Positions 35,222 to 44,462 of a DNA stretch of 63,782 bases are shown one piece after another. Each line of letters opens with the position of its first letter. The first letter of the stretch is position 1. The position numbers and the translations under genes were made by a program. The stretch comes from Desulfosudis sp034189195. GTDB taxonomy: Bacteria; Desulfobacterota; Desulfobacteria; Desulfobacterales; Desulfosudaceae. The stretch is from assembly GCA_034189195.1 (NCBI GenBank), contig JAXHVI010000241.1:1-63782 (forward strand). Reading direction: 5' to 3'. The notes beneath the pieces were generated by a model that saw only the letters and a list, made by a program, of their open reading frames with translations, made no database searches and was not told the DNA's origin.

Positions 35222-37525
35222 TTACATCAACTCATCCAGAAGGGCCCGGGCCTTCTCCGCTCCATAAAACGACCCGTTGATGCTCAATGCCCTGTCAAGA
35301 AAAATACGGGCCTGTTCGAACTGGTTCTGCCTGTAATAAGTCATACCCAGGTGGTAGTTGACCGTGACATTATCGGGAATGCGATCGGCCGCCGCCTGTA
35401 AATGCTCAAGGGCCTTTTCATACCGTTCCATCCGGTAGTAAATCCAGCCCAGGGTATCCATGATGTAGGGGTCCTCCGGTGCCCGGGACCGGGCCCGAAG
35501 GGCAAAATCCAGGGCTTCGTCCAGCCGGTCCGGCGTCTCCGAAAGAAGGTAAGCCAGGTTGTTGGCGGCATGGGCCAGCTCAGGGTCTTGGTCCAGGGCG
35601 GCCCTGTAGTGATGTTCCGCCTGTTCCGGATCCCCCTTCATTTTGTAAAGCACGCCCATCAACATATGGGGACCGGCCTGCCGAGGATGCCTGTTCAGGA
35701 CGGTACGATATTGAGATATGGCGCCGTCCAGGTCCTTTTCCAGAATATGAAGCCTGGCCAGGGCAAAATAGGGTTTCAGGGTATCGGGGTCCATGTCAAC
35801 GGCCTGCTGAAAGGCGATTTTTGCCTTTTCCCTGTCGCCTTTGGCAAGATACAGGTCCCCCTTGAGCGTATACACATCCGCCATGAGGAACCGCCGTTGC
35901 TCCGGAGGGATATCGGCCATCTGCTCAAGCGAGGCCACCCGCTGGTTGCACCGTTCGATGGCCCTGTCGTACTCGCCTTTCACGCCCTTAAGAAACACAA
36001 TATTTTCAAACAGCCCGGCCTGAAGGGGATTTTTTCGCAATGCCGCCTCAAATCCCTCAATGGTCTGTTCATATCTTTCCATCAGGCCGCTCAGGCGTTC
36101 GGCATCCCCAAAGGGATGCGCGTCGGCAATGTCCAGAAGGGATACAAACGAGTCCAACCCCCGGGGCCGGGTCCTTTCGGGGTCGGCCACAGGGGCTGAC
36201 ACCACATTCAGGTTCAGGTGCTCCTGTAAAAAAGCCAGCAGTTCACTGTTGACCGTCTGGGCCTTTTCCGTTTCTCCCATTTTCAGATAGATATCAGCCA
36301 GGCGCAGCCGGGCGCTGATATTGCCCGGTGAAAGGGCAATGGCCCGGGAAACGGCCTTTTCAGCGGAAACCAGGTCTTCCTTGTGCCACAAGGCCAGGCC
36401 TTTGACATAATAAAGATCGCTGGAGGTCGGGTTTTCCGTCAGATAGGCATCACAAAGGGAGATGGCCCGGTCATACTCCTGCCGGGCGATCAGCAACCGG
36501 ATTTTGAGCAGGCGGGCCGGGAGATATGCGTCGTTTGCCTGTAAAATGGTTTCCACCTCCTTTGCGGCCGCATCCAGAAGATTATTCTCCAGATAAAACC
36601 CTGCCAGTGCCTGCCGGGCACGAAGGCTGCGCGGATTGATCGCCAGGGCCGACCGGTACATATCCAGTGCCTTGTCCGGGTTGTCCACGGACCGGTAAAA
36701 ATTGGCGGCGGCCAGATAAGCCGGCAGATGGTTTTCGCCTGTCTCCACGGCCTTTAGAAAAGCCTGTTCCGCTGAATCCGCCTGCTTCCGTGAAAAATAA
36801 AAATTCCCCAGCAGGATATGCAAATCCGGATTTTCCGGATGGGCATCCACCGCCGCGGTCAGCGTCTTTTCAGCGGCCGCATAATCCTTTTGGCTCATGT
36901 GAAAATCAAACAGCACCAGGCGGGAATCTATGGCGGATGGGTCCACGGCCACCGCCTGTTCCAGATGTTCCCTGGCCTGAGCCGTATCACCGGTCTTCGC
37001 AAAAATGGCGCCAAGCCGCAACAGGGCGGCGGTATCGTCTTTCTGAACGGAAAGTACCCGGCCATAAAGCTGTTCCGCCTGTTTGAAGCGGCCCTCTTTC
37101 TCACAAATTTCAGCAAACAGAAAAAGGGCGTCAACATTGGCCGGCTCCAGGGCCAGCACCTGCTGCACTCCCTGCTCCGCCGCTTCCAGCCGGTTAGACA
37201 GAATATCGAACCGGACCATATTCAGCCGGGCCGGAACATGACCGGGATCAATCTCAAGCAGCCGGGCATAAGCATCGGCGGCCTCTTTCACATCACCCGA
37301 TTTGAGACGGGTCTCGGCAAGCCCCATCCAGGCCGGAACAAGGGAAGCGTCAGCAGCAATGGCCTGCCGGTAGGCCTGCTCCGCCTGCCGGTAGTCACCT
37401 TTGAAAAAGAGGTCGTTCCCCTTTTGCACCAGGGCTCCGGGGGAAGGGTCCTTCTGCTGGCAGCCCATGACCGCCAGCAGAAGGACCACGCCGATAAAAC
37501 AGATAAATCGTCTTGATTGCTTCAT
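35222..37525 (-). CDS. Large TPR-repeat lipoprotein
   Basis: A lipoprotein (lipobox LAVMGC) of 767 residues made almost wholly of tetratricopeptide repeats: successive 34-residue units such as GDYRQAEQAYRQAIAADAS, GRFKQAEQLYGRVLSVQ and YEKALEHLQAAADRIPDN span 35 to 760. It resembles the PEP-CTERM/exopolysaccharide-associated TPR lipoproteins of Proteobacteria, which scaffold envelope assemblies. The start at 37525 has a GGAAGAAG site; the frame extends 9 codons upstream. It is likely co-transcribed with the downstream coiled-coil membrane protein. Confidence 0.88.
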   Translation of the reverse strand: MKQSRRFICFIGVVLLLAVMGCQQKDPSPGALVQKGNDLFFKGDYRQAEQAYRQAIAADASLVPAWMGLAETRLKSGDVKEAADAYARLLEIDPGHVPARLNMVRFDILSNRLEAAEQGVQQVLALEPANVDALFLFAEICEKEGRFKQAEQLYGRVLSVQKDDTAALLRLGAIFAKTGDTAQAREHLEQAVAVDPSAIDSRLVLFDFHMSQKDYAAAEKTLTAAVDAHPENPDLHILLGNFYFSRKQADSAEQAFLKAVETGENHLPAYLAAANFYRSVDNPDKALDMYRSALAINPRSLRARQALAGFYLENNLLDAAAKEVETILQANDAYLPARLLKIRLLIARQEYDRAISLCDAYLTENPTSSDLYYVKGLALWHKEDLVSAEKAVSRAIALSPGNISARLRLADIYLKMGETEKAQTVNSELLAFLQEHLNLNVVSAPVADPERTRPRGLDSFVSLLDIADAHPFGDAERLSGLMERYEQTIEGFEAALRKNPLQAGLFENIVFLKGVKGEYDRAIERCNQRVASLEQMADIPPEQRRFLMADVYTLKGDLYLAKGDREKAKIAFQQAVDMDPDTLKPYFALARLHILEKDLDGAISQYRTVLNRHPRQAGPHMLMGVLYKMKGDPEQAEHHYRAALDQDPELAHAANNLAYLLSETPDRLDEALDFALRARSRAPEDPYIMDTLGWIYYRMERYEKALEHLQAAADRIPDNVTVNYHLGMTYYRQNQFEQARIFLDRALSINGSFYGAEKARALLDELM

Positions 37526-37567
37526 ATCGCAACTTCTTCCATAAGCATTCAATAAATGGCACAGTCT

Positions 37568-38005
37568 CTACTTCTCTTCCGCATAGCTGGGGCAATCCTG
37601 CCTGCCTTCAATATAGGGTTTGATATCCAGAATCGGTGTGCCATCCAGCATGTCAAGCCCCCTGACATGAATAACCGTGCCCTGAATCTCAAGCACCTCA
37701 AGCACGGAAAGGCCGATGGGGTTGGGCCGCCTCGGCGAGCAGATGGAAAACACGCCCAGGGGACCTTCTCCGTGGGGCGGGGTCTGACGCAGATGACGGG
37801 CCGGATCAAAGGCCGGGCTCTTGTGAAAGCAAAACAGCACCACAATTTTAGAACCGGGCTGAATGTCGGAGAGTCCGGCGGCATATTGCGGGTCGATCTC
37901 CAGCCGGCCCTGCACATCGGACACGCTCCAGTGTCTGGGAATCTCTGTGGCGTCGGTGTTCACGACACCGATCGGTTGCATGGTAATGGTCATGGTCTCG
38001 TTCAT
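37568..38005 (-). CDS. trmO: tRNA(Thr) m6t6A methyltransferase TrmO (TsaA/UPF0066)
   Basis: A 145-residue beta-barrel SAM-dependent methyltransferase of the TrmO family that N6-methylates t6A37 of tRNAs reading ACY codons. The family signature SPRRPNPIGLSVLEVL is present, with the preceding PPHGEGPLGVFS and the later DMLDGTPILDIKPYI. It covers the core domain only, as in many bacteria. The ATG is 3 bases after the DUF89 stop, so both are in one operon. Confidence 0.9.
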   Translation of the reverse strand: MNETMTITMQPIGVVNTDATEIPRHWSVSDVQGRLEIDPQYAAGLSDIQPGSKIVVLFCFHKSPAFDPARHLRQTPPHGEGPLGVFSICSPRRPNPIGLSVLEVLEIQGTVIHVRGLDMLDGTPILDIKPYIEGRQDCPSYAEEK

Positions 38006-38008
38006 TAT

Positions 38009-38884
38009 TTAAAATCCGATCTTTTCGCTGTTTTTGGAGACGGCCACGGCCCGGCCCATTTCACAACCGATATCACGGGCCACCACCGGGCACTTGACCT
38101 TGAAGAGAAAAAATATTTTTCCCGCCTGATTCACTTCGGAAAGCGTTTCGTAGTTGCCCTGGCCCTTTGCAATGATCATGTCCGCCTTTTCAAACGCCCG
38201 AACAAATGCGTCGGAGCACTCGGAGAGCGCGGTCCCCGGCACATCCGCGCCATTGTCCATGACCCGCACCAACGATGTCAACCCAACGGTTTCTGCGTCC
38301 GTGAAAGTAGCGTCGTTGATCACCGGGCCGCCCCTTGTCACGAACACCACCTTTGCCGCAGGCAGGGTCTCAATGAGAATCCGGTCAAACAGGATCTCTC
38401 CGGCATTATCGCCCAGGTAAAGAATGGTTTCGGCTTTTGACACAGCTTCGGCAAAAACGTTTATGTCCCCAAAAACCGGTTCGGACAACGCATTGTCGAT
38501 GGTTTCGCGCACCCGTTCCACATCCAGGTCGCTGCTCACACCAAAATCGATGATGTTGCCGGCAATGGCCAGTTTCACGGCGGTTTCCAGGGGTGTGACC
38601 GAAGCTGCGACCTTGCTTTTCAGATCGTCATACATGTCCATGGCAAACCGGTTGTAAAAATCCTTGACCTCCCGGTAGGGGTCGTCCACGCCGGTGACGG
38701 CACGCACGGTCCGGTGAATCTCCCGACCCATGAGGGGCGGTGACTGGCTCAAGTCCATGGTGCTGATCTTTTTGGCCATTTTCCGAAGCACCTGCTCGTG
38801 GAGTTTCGGGTTTCCGGTCACCAGCCGGGCCGCGCCAAGGGCCTGTTTCATAAAGCAGGGAATGCAGTCGTAGTAAGTCTTCAT
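38009..38884 (-). CDS. DUF89/ARMT1-like metal-dependent phosphatase
   Basis: A 291-residue protein of the DUF89 damage-control phosphatase family. The start MKTYYDCIPCFMKQAL is the CxxC-bearing subgroup I form. Metal and active-site patches include LYLGDNAGEILFDR (about 155), ITKGQGNYE-like IAKGQGNYETL (about 240) and FLFKVKCPVVARD near the end. Family members hydrolyse damaged sugar-phosphate metabolites; the substrate here is not known. The short operon with trmO is of unknown meaning. Confidence 0.88.
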   Translation of the reverse strand: MKTYYDCIPCFMKQALGAARLVTGNPKLHEQVLRKMAKKISTMDLSQSPPLMGREIHRTVRAVTGVDDPYREVKDFYNRFAMDMYDDLKSKVAASVTPLETAVKLAIAGNIIDFGVSSDLDVERVRETIDNALSEPVFGDINVFAEAVSKAETILYLGDNAGEILFDRILIETLPAAKVVFVTRGGPVINDATFTDAETVGLTSLVRVMDNGADVPGTALSECSDAFVRAFEKADMIIAKGQGNYETLSEVNQAGKIFFLFKVKCPVVARDIGCEMGRAVAVSKNSEKIGF

Positions 38885-38959
38885 AGGCCCTGAATTCTAC
38901 ATGAACGGGCCGGCCCACGCAAACAATTTGGGAACACGGCAAACCGGCTGAAAAAGCAT

Positions 38960-39814
38960 TTACATCAAGGTGGTGCCAATGCGGACCGATCCATGCCCGG
39001 CTTTGCCTGTTTGCGCGCGGTCCGCCATGCGAATCAGGTCGTCAACCTTCATCTCCTGTCGAATGCCGAAGCGTGTCAGGGCAAAATCATACTTCACCGG
39101 ATCACGGGGGGAAAAGCAGGCAAACCCCTGTGTCATTTCGATTGCCGTGACACAATCGGCCTGTTGCCGCCGGGTCAGGCCCAGGGCAAGGCCGATGGCG
39201 TGCATGTGGGTGTCCAGGGGCACCACCAGCTTTGCACGGGAAATGCCGGTCCATCCACCCGGATCCACACTGTCTTTTCTCACCATCCATCGCAGAAACA
39301 GGTTCAGCCGCTTGCAGGCGCTGCCCTTCCGGGGGTCGGCCAGCAGATGGCCGATGCCGCCGGCATCGGCGTTGAGACGGTCGACAAAAACAGAAAGAGC
39401 CGGAATCACGGTGGGGTCTTTCTTTCGAAGACCCTCAACAAAACAGGCATTTAACGATCCGTACGTCAAAAGCACCTGCTGTATTCCCGCCAGCAGGGCC
39501 GCCAGGTGGACATCATCGGCAAACCGGTGTCGAAACCCGGCAAACTCTTTTTCAAACCGGGCCGGTGTGCCAGAGCAAATAAAGTCGTGGGGTGACGGCC
39601 CCATGACATTCAGAACAGCGGAAACACTTTTCACGATCCGGGCCACCCGGCCATAGGCCAGGCAGGCGGCGATCAGGGCAGCCACCTCCCGGTCCTTTAC
39701 CTCGTCAAAACGATAAAGGCACTCAAGGGGATCGGGCGATACGTAAGACCGCCTGTTATACCGGCGGTACAGTCGCGCCAGCAGCTTTTTCCTTTTCAAA
39801 TCGGGAAGTGACAT
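38960..39814 (-). CDS. TIGR02757 (DUF2400) family protein
   Basis: A 284-residue protein with family blocks DPLECLYRFDEVKDREVAAL near the start, LAYGRVARIVKSV, CKRLNLFLRWMVRKD and VPLDTHMHAIGLALGLT, followed by KYDFALTRFGIRQEM. The fold is related to HhH-GPD DNA glycosylases, but its biochemical role is not settled. It is complete. Little of a ribosome site is seen before the ATG at 39814. It lies 75 bases upstream of the DUF89 gene on the same strand. Confidence 0.88.
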   Translation of the reverse strand: MSLPDLKRKKLLARLYRRYNRRSYVSPDPLECLYRFDEVKDREVAALIAACLAYGRVARIVKSVSAVLNVMGPSPHDFICSGTPARFEKEFAGFRHRFADDVHLAALLAGIQQVLLTYGSLNACFVEGLRKKDPTVIPALSVFVDRLNADAGGIGHLLADPRKGSACKRLNLFLRWMVRKDSVDPGGWTGISRAKLVVPLDTHMHAIGLALGLTRRQQADCVTAIEMTQGFACFSPRDPVKYDFALTRFGIRQEMKVDDLIRMADRAQTGKAGHGSVRIGTTLM

Positions 39815-39960
39815 GACGTCATTCTACCGCTTCTCTTTTCGCCGCGCAAATCACCTTACCCCTGAACCTGCCATTGGTACCATCGGCCTGAACCTTTTAT
39901 GACTTTTTTGTCCGTCCCGGACTTGGACGGGACCGGCCGGGCTTTTGCAAAGAAATCAGA

Positions 39961-40194
39961 ATGGTTGCCAGGATCGGTCCCTATCGTGTGCTGAACCTGC
40001 TGTGCGAAACCAGATTGTCACGCCGCTACAGGGTGTTTGATCAGCGGCACAACCGCGTGGCGATCCTGAAGCTGGCCCCGGCCGAGGTGCTGAAGGCCCA
40101 GGGAAAAAGTGAAACCGCCGGGGCGTACCGCCGCATGGCCGAAGATCTGAACGCGCATTCATCTGCCGGCCAGCCGCATAAAATCATTGCCTAA
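39961..40194 (+). pseudogene. Short ORF resembling a protein-kinase N-lobe, probable relic
   Basis: A 77-codon frame beginning IGPYRVLNLLCETRLSRRYR and then VFDQRHNRVAILKLA has the spacing of a Ser/Thr kinase N-lobe (the IGxYRVL start and a strand with VAILKL in place of VALKVL). The glycine loop is missing and the frame ends 45 codons later without any catalytic loop. It looks like the 5' scrap of a Hanks-type kinase gene. A weak site precedes the ATG. Confidence 0.35.
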
Positions 40195-40276
40195 TGCCAT
40201 GGGCCGGTGTTAATATGCCGGACTGTTGCCTGTGAGACAGGCAGATATGCACTCCCATATAAGAAAGGACCTCCCC

Positions 40277-41029
40277 ATGAAAAAAATGATTACCTTTTTT
40301 GTCGCCATCGCCATGATTGCCGGCCTGACAGCCTGCCGGAAGAGCGCCGATACCCAGGCCGCGCCGACGGCCCTTGAAACCGACAAGGACAAGGCCAGCT
40401 ACGCCATCGGCGTAAACATGGCCCAGGCCCTGTTCAATATTAAGGACGAGGTCAACATCGACATGGTGGCAGCCGGCCTGAAAGACAAGGTCGACGGCAA
40501 CGCCCTGCTTATCGAGGAAGCGGACGCCCGCTCCCTGCTGGCCGAATTTTCCAAAAAATTACGGGAAAAACAGATGGCGGAGCGGGATGCCCTGGGCCAG
40601 AAAAACCTTGAAGAAGGACTGGCTTTTCTTGAAGCCAACAAGGCAAAGCCCGATGTGGTGACCACGGAAAGCGGCCTTCAATACATGGTTGTAAAAAAGG
40701 GGGATGGCCCGGTGCCCACGGAAAAAGACCGGGTCAAGGTACACTACCGGGGCGCCACCATCGACGGCACCGAGTTTGACAGCTCCTACGAGCGGGAAGC
40801 GCCTGTCACCCTGGCGGTTACCGGTGTGATCAAGGGCTGGACCGAGGCCCTGCAGCTGATGCCGGTGGGCAGCGCCTACAAACTTTTTATACCCGCTGAC
40901 CTTGCCTATGGCCCCAGGGGCGCGGGTGACCGCATCGGCCCCAATGCCGTTCTGGTGTTCGACGTGGAACTGCTGGAGATCGTGACGCCGGAAGAAACGC
41001 CCGCCGAAACGCCCGGTCCGGAGATGTAA
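40277..41029 (+). CDS. FKBP-type peptidyl-prolyl isomerase, Mip/FkpA-like lipoprotein
   Basis: A 250-residue protein with lipobox GLTAC. The N-terminal helical dimerisation domain (SYAIGVNMAQALFN ... LLAEFSKKLREKQMAERDALGQKNLEEGLAFLEANK) is followed by a full FKBP domain (about 125-235: GLQYMVVKKGDGPVP, VKVHYRGATIDGTEFDSSYER, VIKGWTEALQLMPVGSAYKLFIP, LAYGPRGA). It is a chaperone for envelope proteins. The start at 40277 follows AAAGGA; the frame extends 17 codons upstream. It ends before a strong terminator. Confidence 0.93.
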   Translation: MKKMITFFVAIAMIAGLTACRKSADTQAAPTALETDKDKASYAIGVNMAQALFNIKDEVNIDMVAAGLKDKVDGNALLIEEADARSLLAEFSKKLREKQMAERDALGQKNLEEGLAFLEANKAKPDVVTTESGLQYMVVKKGDGPVPTEKDRVKVHYRGATIDGTEFDSSYEREAPVTLAVTGVIKGWTEALQLMPVGSAYKLFIPADLAYGPRGAGDRIGPNAVLVFDVELLEIVTPEETPAETPGPEM

Positions 41030-41095
41030 GAAAATCCGCCGGTAAAGAACCACACGGATGACGGTGGGCCTGTCATTCCACTCTTCTTAAGATAC

Positions 41096-41130
41096 AAAAC
41101 CGTCCCCGGTCCTGCTGGGGGCGGTTTTGT
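41096..41130 (+). terminator. Rho-independent terminator after the FKBP gene
   Basis: A 12-base stem (AAAACCGTCCCC with GGGGGCGGTTTT, one T-G wobble) and a 9-base loop is followed by TTTTGTTTT. It lies 67 bases past the FKBP stop and fits an intrinsic terminator. Confidence 0.85.
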
Positions 41131-41231
41131 TTTCACTGGCATCAACCCGTATATGCCATGGAATATACGGTTAAAACTTTCCATTTCTATTTCAAAAAAT
41201 CATGTGCTTTAAAACGTCGTTGCACGGAGCG

Positions 41232-41331
41232 CCGGGTACCACGGGCAAAGCAAAGCTTGCCCGTGCTGGAAACCGGACGGCTCAGACGCAACCCACGGGC
41301 AAGGACTGCGGCCTTCGCCCGTGCCACCCGG
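41232..41331. repeat. REPIN-like pair of inverted CACGGGC hairpins
   Basis: Two hairpins with the same stem face each other: CACGGGCAA/TTGCCCGTG at 41240-41265 and CACGGGC/GCCCGTG at 41294-41323. The outer CCGGGT (41232) and ACCCGG (41326) also pair, so the whole 100 bases can fold on itself. This is the layout of a REPIN (paired REP hairpins). It lies between the FKBP terminator and the parA-like gene end. No RAYT transposase is in the window. Confidence 0.65.
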
Positions 41332-41345
41332 AAAAACTTTTCCAT

Positions 41346-42119
41346 CTATTTTCCTGCCAGCAGCTCCTCGGCCAGGCGGGTGTAATCCCAGGCGCCGTAG
41401 CTGCGGCGGCTGGCAAAAACCACTGGTTTGCCCGCCTCGGTGCTGTAGGCGACCGCGGTGTTGGTTCGAATCACCGCCTGGGAGACAAAATCGCTGTACC
41501 GGCCGTCCTTTAAAAGCTTTTCCCGAATCATCTCACTCAGACCGGTTCGTTTGTCATAAAAGGTCGGTACAATGGCGGCAACAGAGAGATCGCTGTTGAT
41601 CCCTTCACGAATGATATCCAGGGTGTCGAACAGGCTCTCCAAAGCCGCGTAGGAATAGGGATGCATCTGGCAGGGAATGATCACCTCCCGCACATAGGCA
41701 AAGACATTGACCGTGAGCAAAGAGAGGCTGGGCGGGGTATCCACAAGAACAAAATCGTAGGCATCCTCCACATCGGCCAGAGCCTGAGCCAGTTTGCGCT
41801 CCCGGCCAGGGGTGTCGATGATCTCCACTTCGGCGCCGGCCAGGTCCGGATGGGACGGCAGCAGGTCAAGGTTTTCCCACTGGGTCTGAACAATGGTGTC
41901 GCCCGCCGACACATCTTCGGTTCCCACAATCAGATCGTAAACTGAAAGGGTCTCGTCATCCACCTGTACGCCCAGGCCGATGGTGGCGTTGTGCTGGGGA
42001 TCCATGTCCACGACGAGGACCCGCTTGTTCTCCTGTGACAGGGCCGCTCCCAGGTTGATGGCCATGGCGGTTTTACCCACCCCTCCCTTTTCATTGGCAA
42101 TCGCAATCACTCTGCTCAT
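41346..42119 (-). CDS. ParA/Soj-family ATPase
   Basis: A 257-residue P-loop ATPase with the deviant Walker A KGGVGKTA (11-18), VVDMDPQHNATIGL (A'), FVLVDTPPSLS (Walker B) and the C-terminal VAYSTEAGKPV. It is typical of chromosomal ParA-like proteins that form nucleoid or membrane gradients. No parB or parS is nearby. Instead the upstream neighbour on the same strand is a dynamin-like GTPase 60 bases away, a pairing that points to positioning of membrane events. The start at 42119 has GGAGGA 7 bases before it. Confidence 0.9.
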   Translation of the reverse strand: MSRVIAIANEKGGVGKTAMAINLGAALSQENKRVLVVDMDPQHNATIGLGVQVDDETLSVYDLIVGTEDVSAGDTIVQTQWENLDLLPSHPDLAGAEVEIIDTPGRERKLAQALADVEDAYDFVLVDTPPSLSLLTVNVFAYVREVIIPCQMHPYSYAALESLFDTLDIIREGINSDLSVAAIVPTFYDKRTGLSEMIREKLLKDGRYSDFVSQAVIRTNTAVAYSTEAGKPVVFASRRSYGAWDYTRLAEELLAGK

Positions 42120-42179
42120 TTTCTGCTCCTCCATAAATCGATCGGTCAGGCAAACGGCAATTTATTGGTTCCCGGAATA

Positions 42180-44462
42180 TCAGACAACATCCTCCTGCCG
42201 GAAAGGTTTACCCTGAGTGTCGGCTGCAAAGGCCAGGTCTCCGGACAGTTCGACAATCTTTTGTCCGGTGTGTGAAACGGTTTCGGCCAGAGCTGCCAGG
42301 GCGTCGGCCATCTGCTCCTTGTCTACCCGCTTTTCCGCCACCGCGTCCCGAATACTGGAGATATCCGCACCATAGGCCCGGAACCGGTCCATAACCGCAT
42401 TGTAAAAGCTGTCGGACACAGCCTCCGCCAGTTTTAACACATACTGAAATTTAATGTTCTCCCGATAGCTTTTAAAATGGAAAACAATCCCCTTTTCGGT
42501 CTCACGCAGAATTCGGCCCATGCCGTCCTTCAGGGCACGCAGTTCGCCCTCTTTTTCGGTTTTGACCGGCTTTTTCAAAAGCTTTTTGAAAAACTTTCCC
42601 GCGGAATAGACCCCCAGCCGCATCACCGCCTCGGTGCGGATCTTGCCCGTGTAGTTCATGGCAAACACGGCAGGGGGCAGCTGAAGTCCGCTCTGGGCCT
42701 TGACCAGGGTGATGTCCCGGTTCTTGATGGTCCCCTGGTCCCCTGCCTGGGTGGGAATGCCAAGGTCCTTCATGGCTTTCTTGTATTCGGCAATGGCATC
42801 CCTTGCCATGCTGTCAAAGGATTCGGCAATGGACTCAAAATAGTCGGCAATCTTCTGCTCCTGCTTTCGAACAAACCCCAGGACCTTGGGGTTGATGCTC
42901 TTCGCCATGAAAACATCCAGGGTCTGCTTGAACTCCTGAAAAGCCATGTAAAGCACATTGGAAAAACCGGCCGTGGCCAGGGTCTGTTCATATTTGCCCA
43001 GGTCTACCTGATAGTTCCGGATAAAGGAGATCAACTCGGGCATGACCTCACCGGCCTTTGGGTCAAAGAAACGGTCGATATCGGATCTAAGATCTTTTTT
43101 CAGCTTGCGGGCCGATCCGTCCAGCGTACTTTTCAGCAGCCCCCCTGCCCGGTCCAGCTTCTCCTTGTGCCGCCGGGTGCTCTCAAAAATGGAAGCCGCG
43201 CTCTGCTCATCCTCCTCAAGCAGGCGGCGGTTGGCCGCAGCCCACTGGGAAAGGCCCGACGCCACCAGGGAAAGCCGCTGTACATGATTTTTCAGCAGCA
43301 GGGCATAGCGCTGCCGGTTTAACTTGTGGTAAAGCGATGCTTCAAAGGATTCGGTTCCCTCATCGGAAAACCGCACCAGCGAATCCTCCATCTGCCAGAT
43401 AGAGAGACGCCGGGCGTCCTTTTCTGTCAGCTGGTCGGGGCTCTGGGACCGGAAGAGATTGAGCAGGCCCGAAAAAACGTGGACTTCCGGGTCGAACTTG
43501 ATCAGGGAAATTTCGTTTCGAATCCGCTGCACAAGGTCTGTCAGGCTTTTCAAGGTTTCGTGCTCGTCCAGGTCGCAGTTGATCACAAAGACCAGGTGAT
43601 CGGATATGCCCATGCGGTCGATCATGGAGAGAAAGTTGATGTCGGCCTGGCGCAGGCCGGTACGGCTGCTGATCACGTACACCGTAAGGTTGGTCAGGAG
43701 CAGATAGTCCTGAATCCGGGCCAGGTGCAAGGGGTTGGGCGAATCGCTGCCCTGGCAGTCCGCGATTTCAATGGTGGGGTCCATCTCCACGGAATCGATA
43801 TCCAGCTGAATATCTTCCAGGTAGACCGACAGCCGGTCATCGGCTGCAAAATCCCGGTGCCGGGCAAACTGCTCCTGCTCAAACACCCGGATCCGGGTGT
43901 CGTCACCGATAGTGGCGGCCACCTCGTCATAGCCTGCAAGATAATTGGCCAGAAGCACGCTGTTCATGTTCCGGCTGTCCCTGGCGATCAGGTACTCCCG
44001 GGGCAGATTGTCCAGTGCGGCGGCAAGGGCCCGGCGGGTGGCTTTGTCGCGGATATCCAGACCGTCGCCGTTGGAAGGGATGCGAATGGTGGGCAGCATC
44101 ACCACGGCCCGTTCTATATCGGAATTAATCCCCTTCCAGGATTTGAAAACCAGCCGGGCGCGAAGCCTTTCACCGCTGCGCACCTTTGTGACCATGGAGG
44201 TCACCACACCGGCCCCCCGCTTCAGGTAATCCCCCCTGAAAATCGAATTGACCACCGTGCTTTTGCCGGACTTGATGGGACCCACCACCGCCACCCGGAC
44301 CGCATCATCATCCAGTTGCCGCAGAACGGTCCGGCAGGTGATCTGCCATCGCTCGAACGCGTCCGGCGACACACCGGGCAGGGACTGGGCCCGGGCCATG
44401 GTGTCCATCAGGGCCTCATTCAGACTTTTGAGCCGATCCTTCAGAGCCGTGTAAGTTTTCAT
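42180..44462 (-). CDS. Bacterial dynamin-like GTPase
   Basis: A 760-residue dynamin-superfamily protein. The GTPase domain (about 50-330) shows G1 GPIKSGKST (61-69), G2 VTSMVTKV near 88, G3 IADCQGSD near 231 (DxxG with Q as x) and a G4-like VINCDLDE near 291, which departs from N/TKxD. Long helical stalk segments follow (about 370-740). A hydrophobic paddle is not obvious. It probably acts on the inner membrane in remodelling or stress. Being next to a ParA-like ATPase is unusual and may define its location. It has only a weak AGG before the ATG. Confidence 0.85.
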   Translation of the reverse strand: MKTYTALKDRLKSLNEALMDTMARAQSLPGVSPDAFERWQITCRTVLRQLDDDAVRVAVVGPIKSGKSTVVNSIFRGDYLKRGAGVVTSMVTKVRSGERLRARLVFKSWKGINSDIERAVVMLPTIRIPSNGDGLDIRDKATRRALAAALDNLPREYLIARDSRNMNSVLLANYLAGYDEVAATIGDDTRIRVFEQEQFARHRDFAADDRLSVYLEDIQLDIDSVEMDPTIEIADCQGSDSPNPLHLARIQDYLLLTNLTVYVISSRTGLRQADINFLSMIDRMGISDHLVFVINCDLDEHETLKSLTDLVQRIRNEISLIKFDPEVHVFSGLLNLFRSQSPDQLTEKDARRLSIWQMEDSLVRFSDEGTESFEASLYHKLNRQRYALLLKNHVQRLSLVASGLSQWAAANRRLLEEDEQSAASIFESTRRHKEKLDRAGGLLKSTLDGSARKLKKDLRSDIDRFFDPKAGEVMPELISFIRNYQVDLGKYEQTLATAGFSNVLYMAFQEFKQTLDVFMAKSINPKVLGFVRKQEQKIADYFESIAESFDSMARDAIAEYKKAMKDLGIPTQAGDQGTIKNRDITLVKAQSGLQLPPAVFAMNYTGKIRTEAVMRLGVYSAGKFFKKLLKKPVKTEKEGELRALKDGMGRILRETEKGIVFHFKSYRENIKFQYVLKLAEAVSDSFYNAVMDRFRAYGADISSIRDAVAEKRVDKEQMADALAALAETVSHTGQKIVELSGDLAFAADTQGKPFRQEDVV

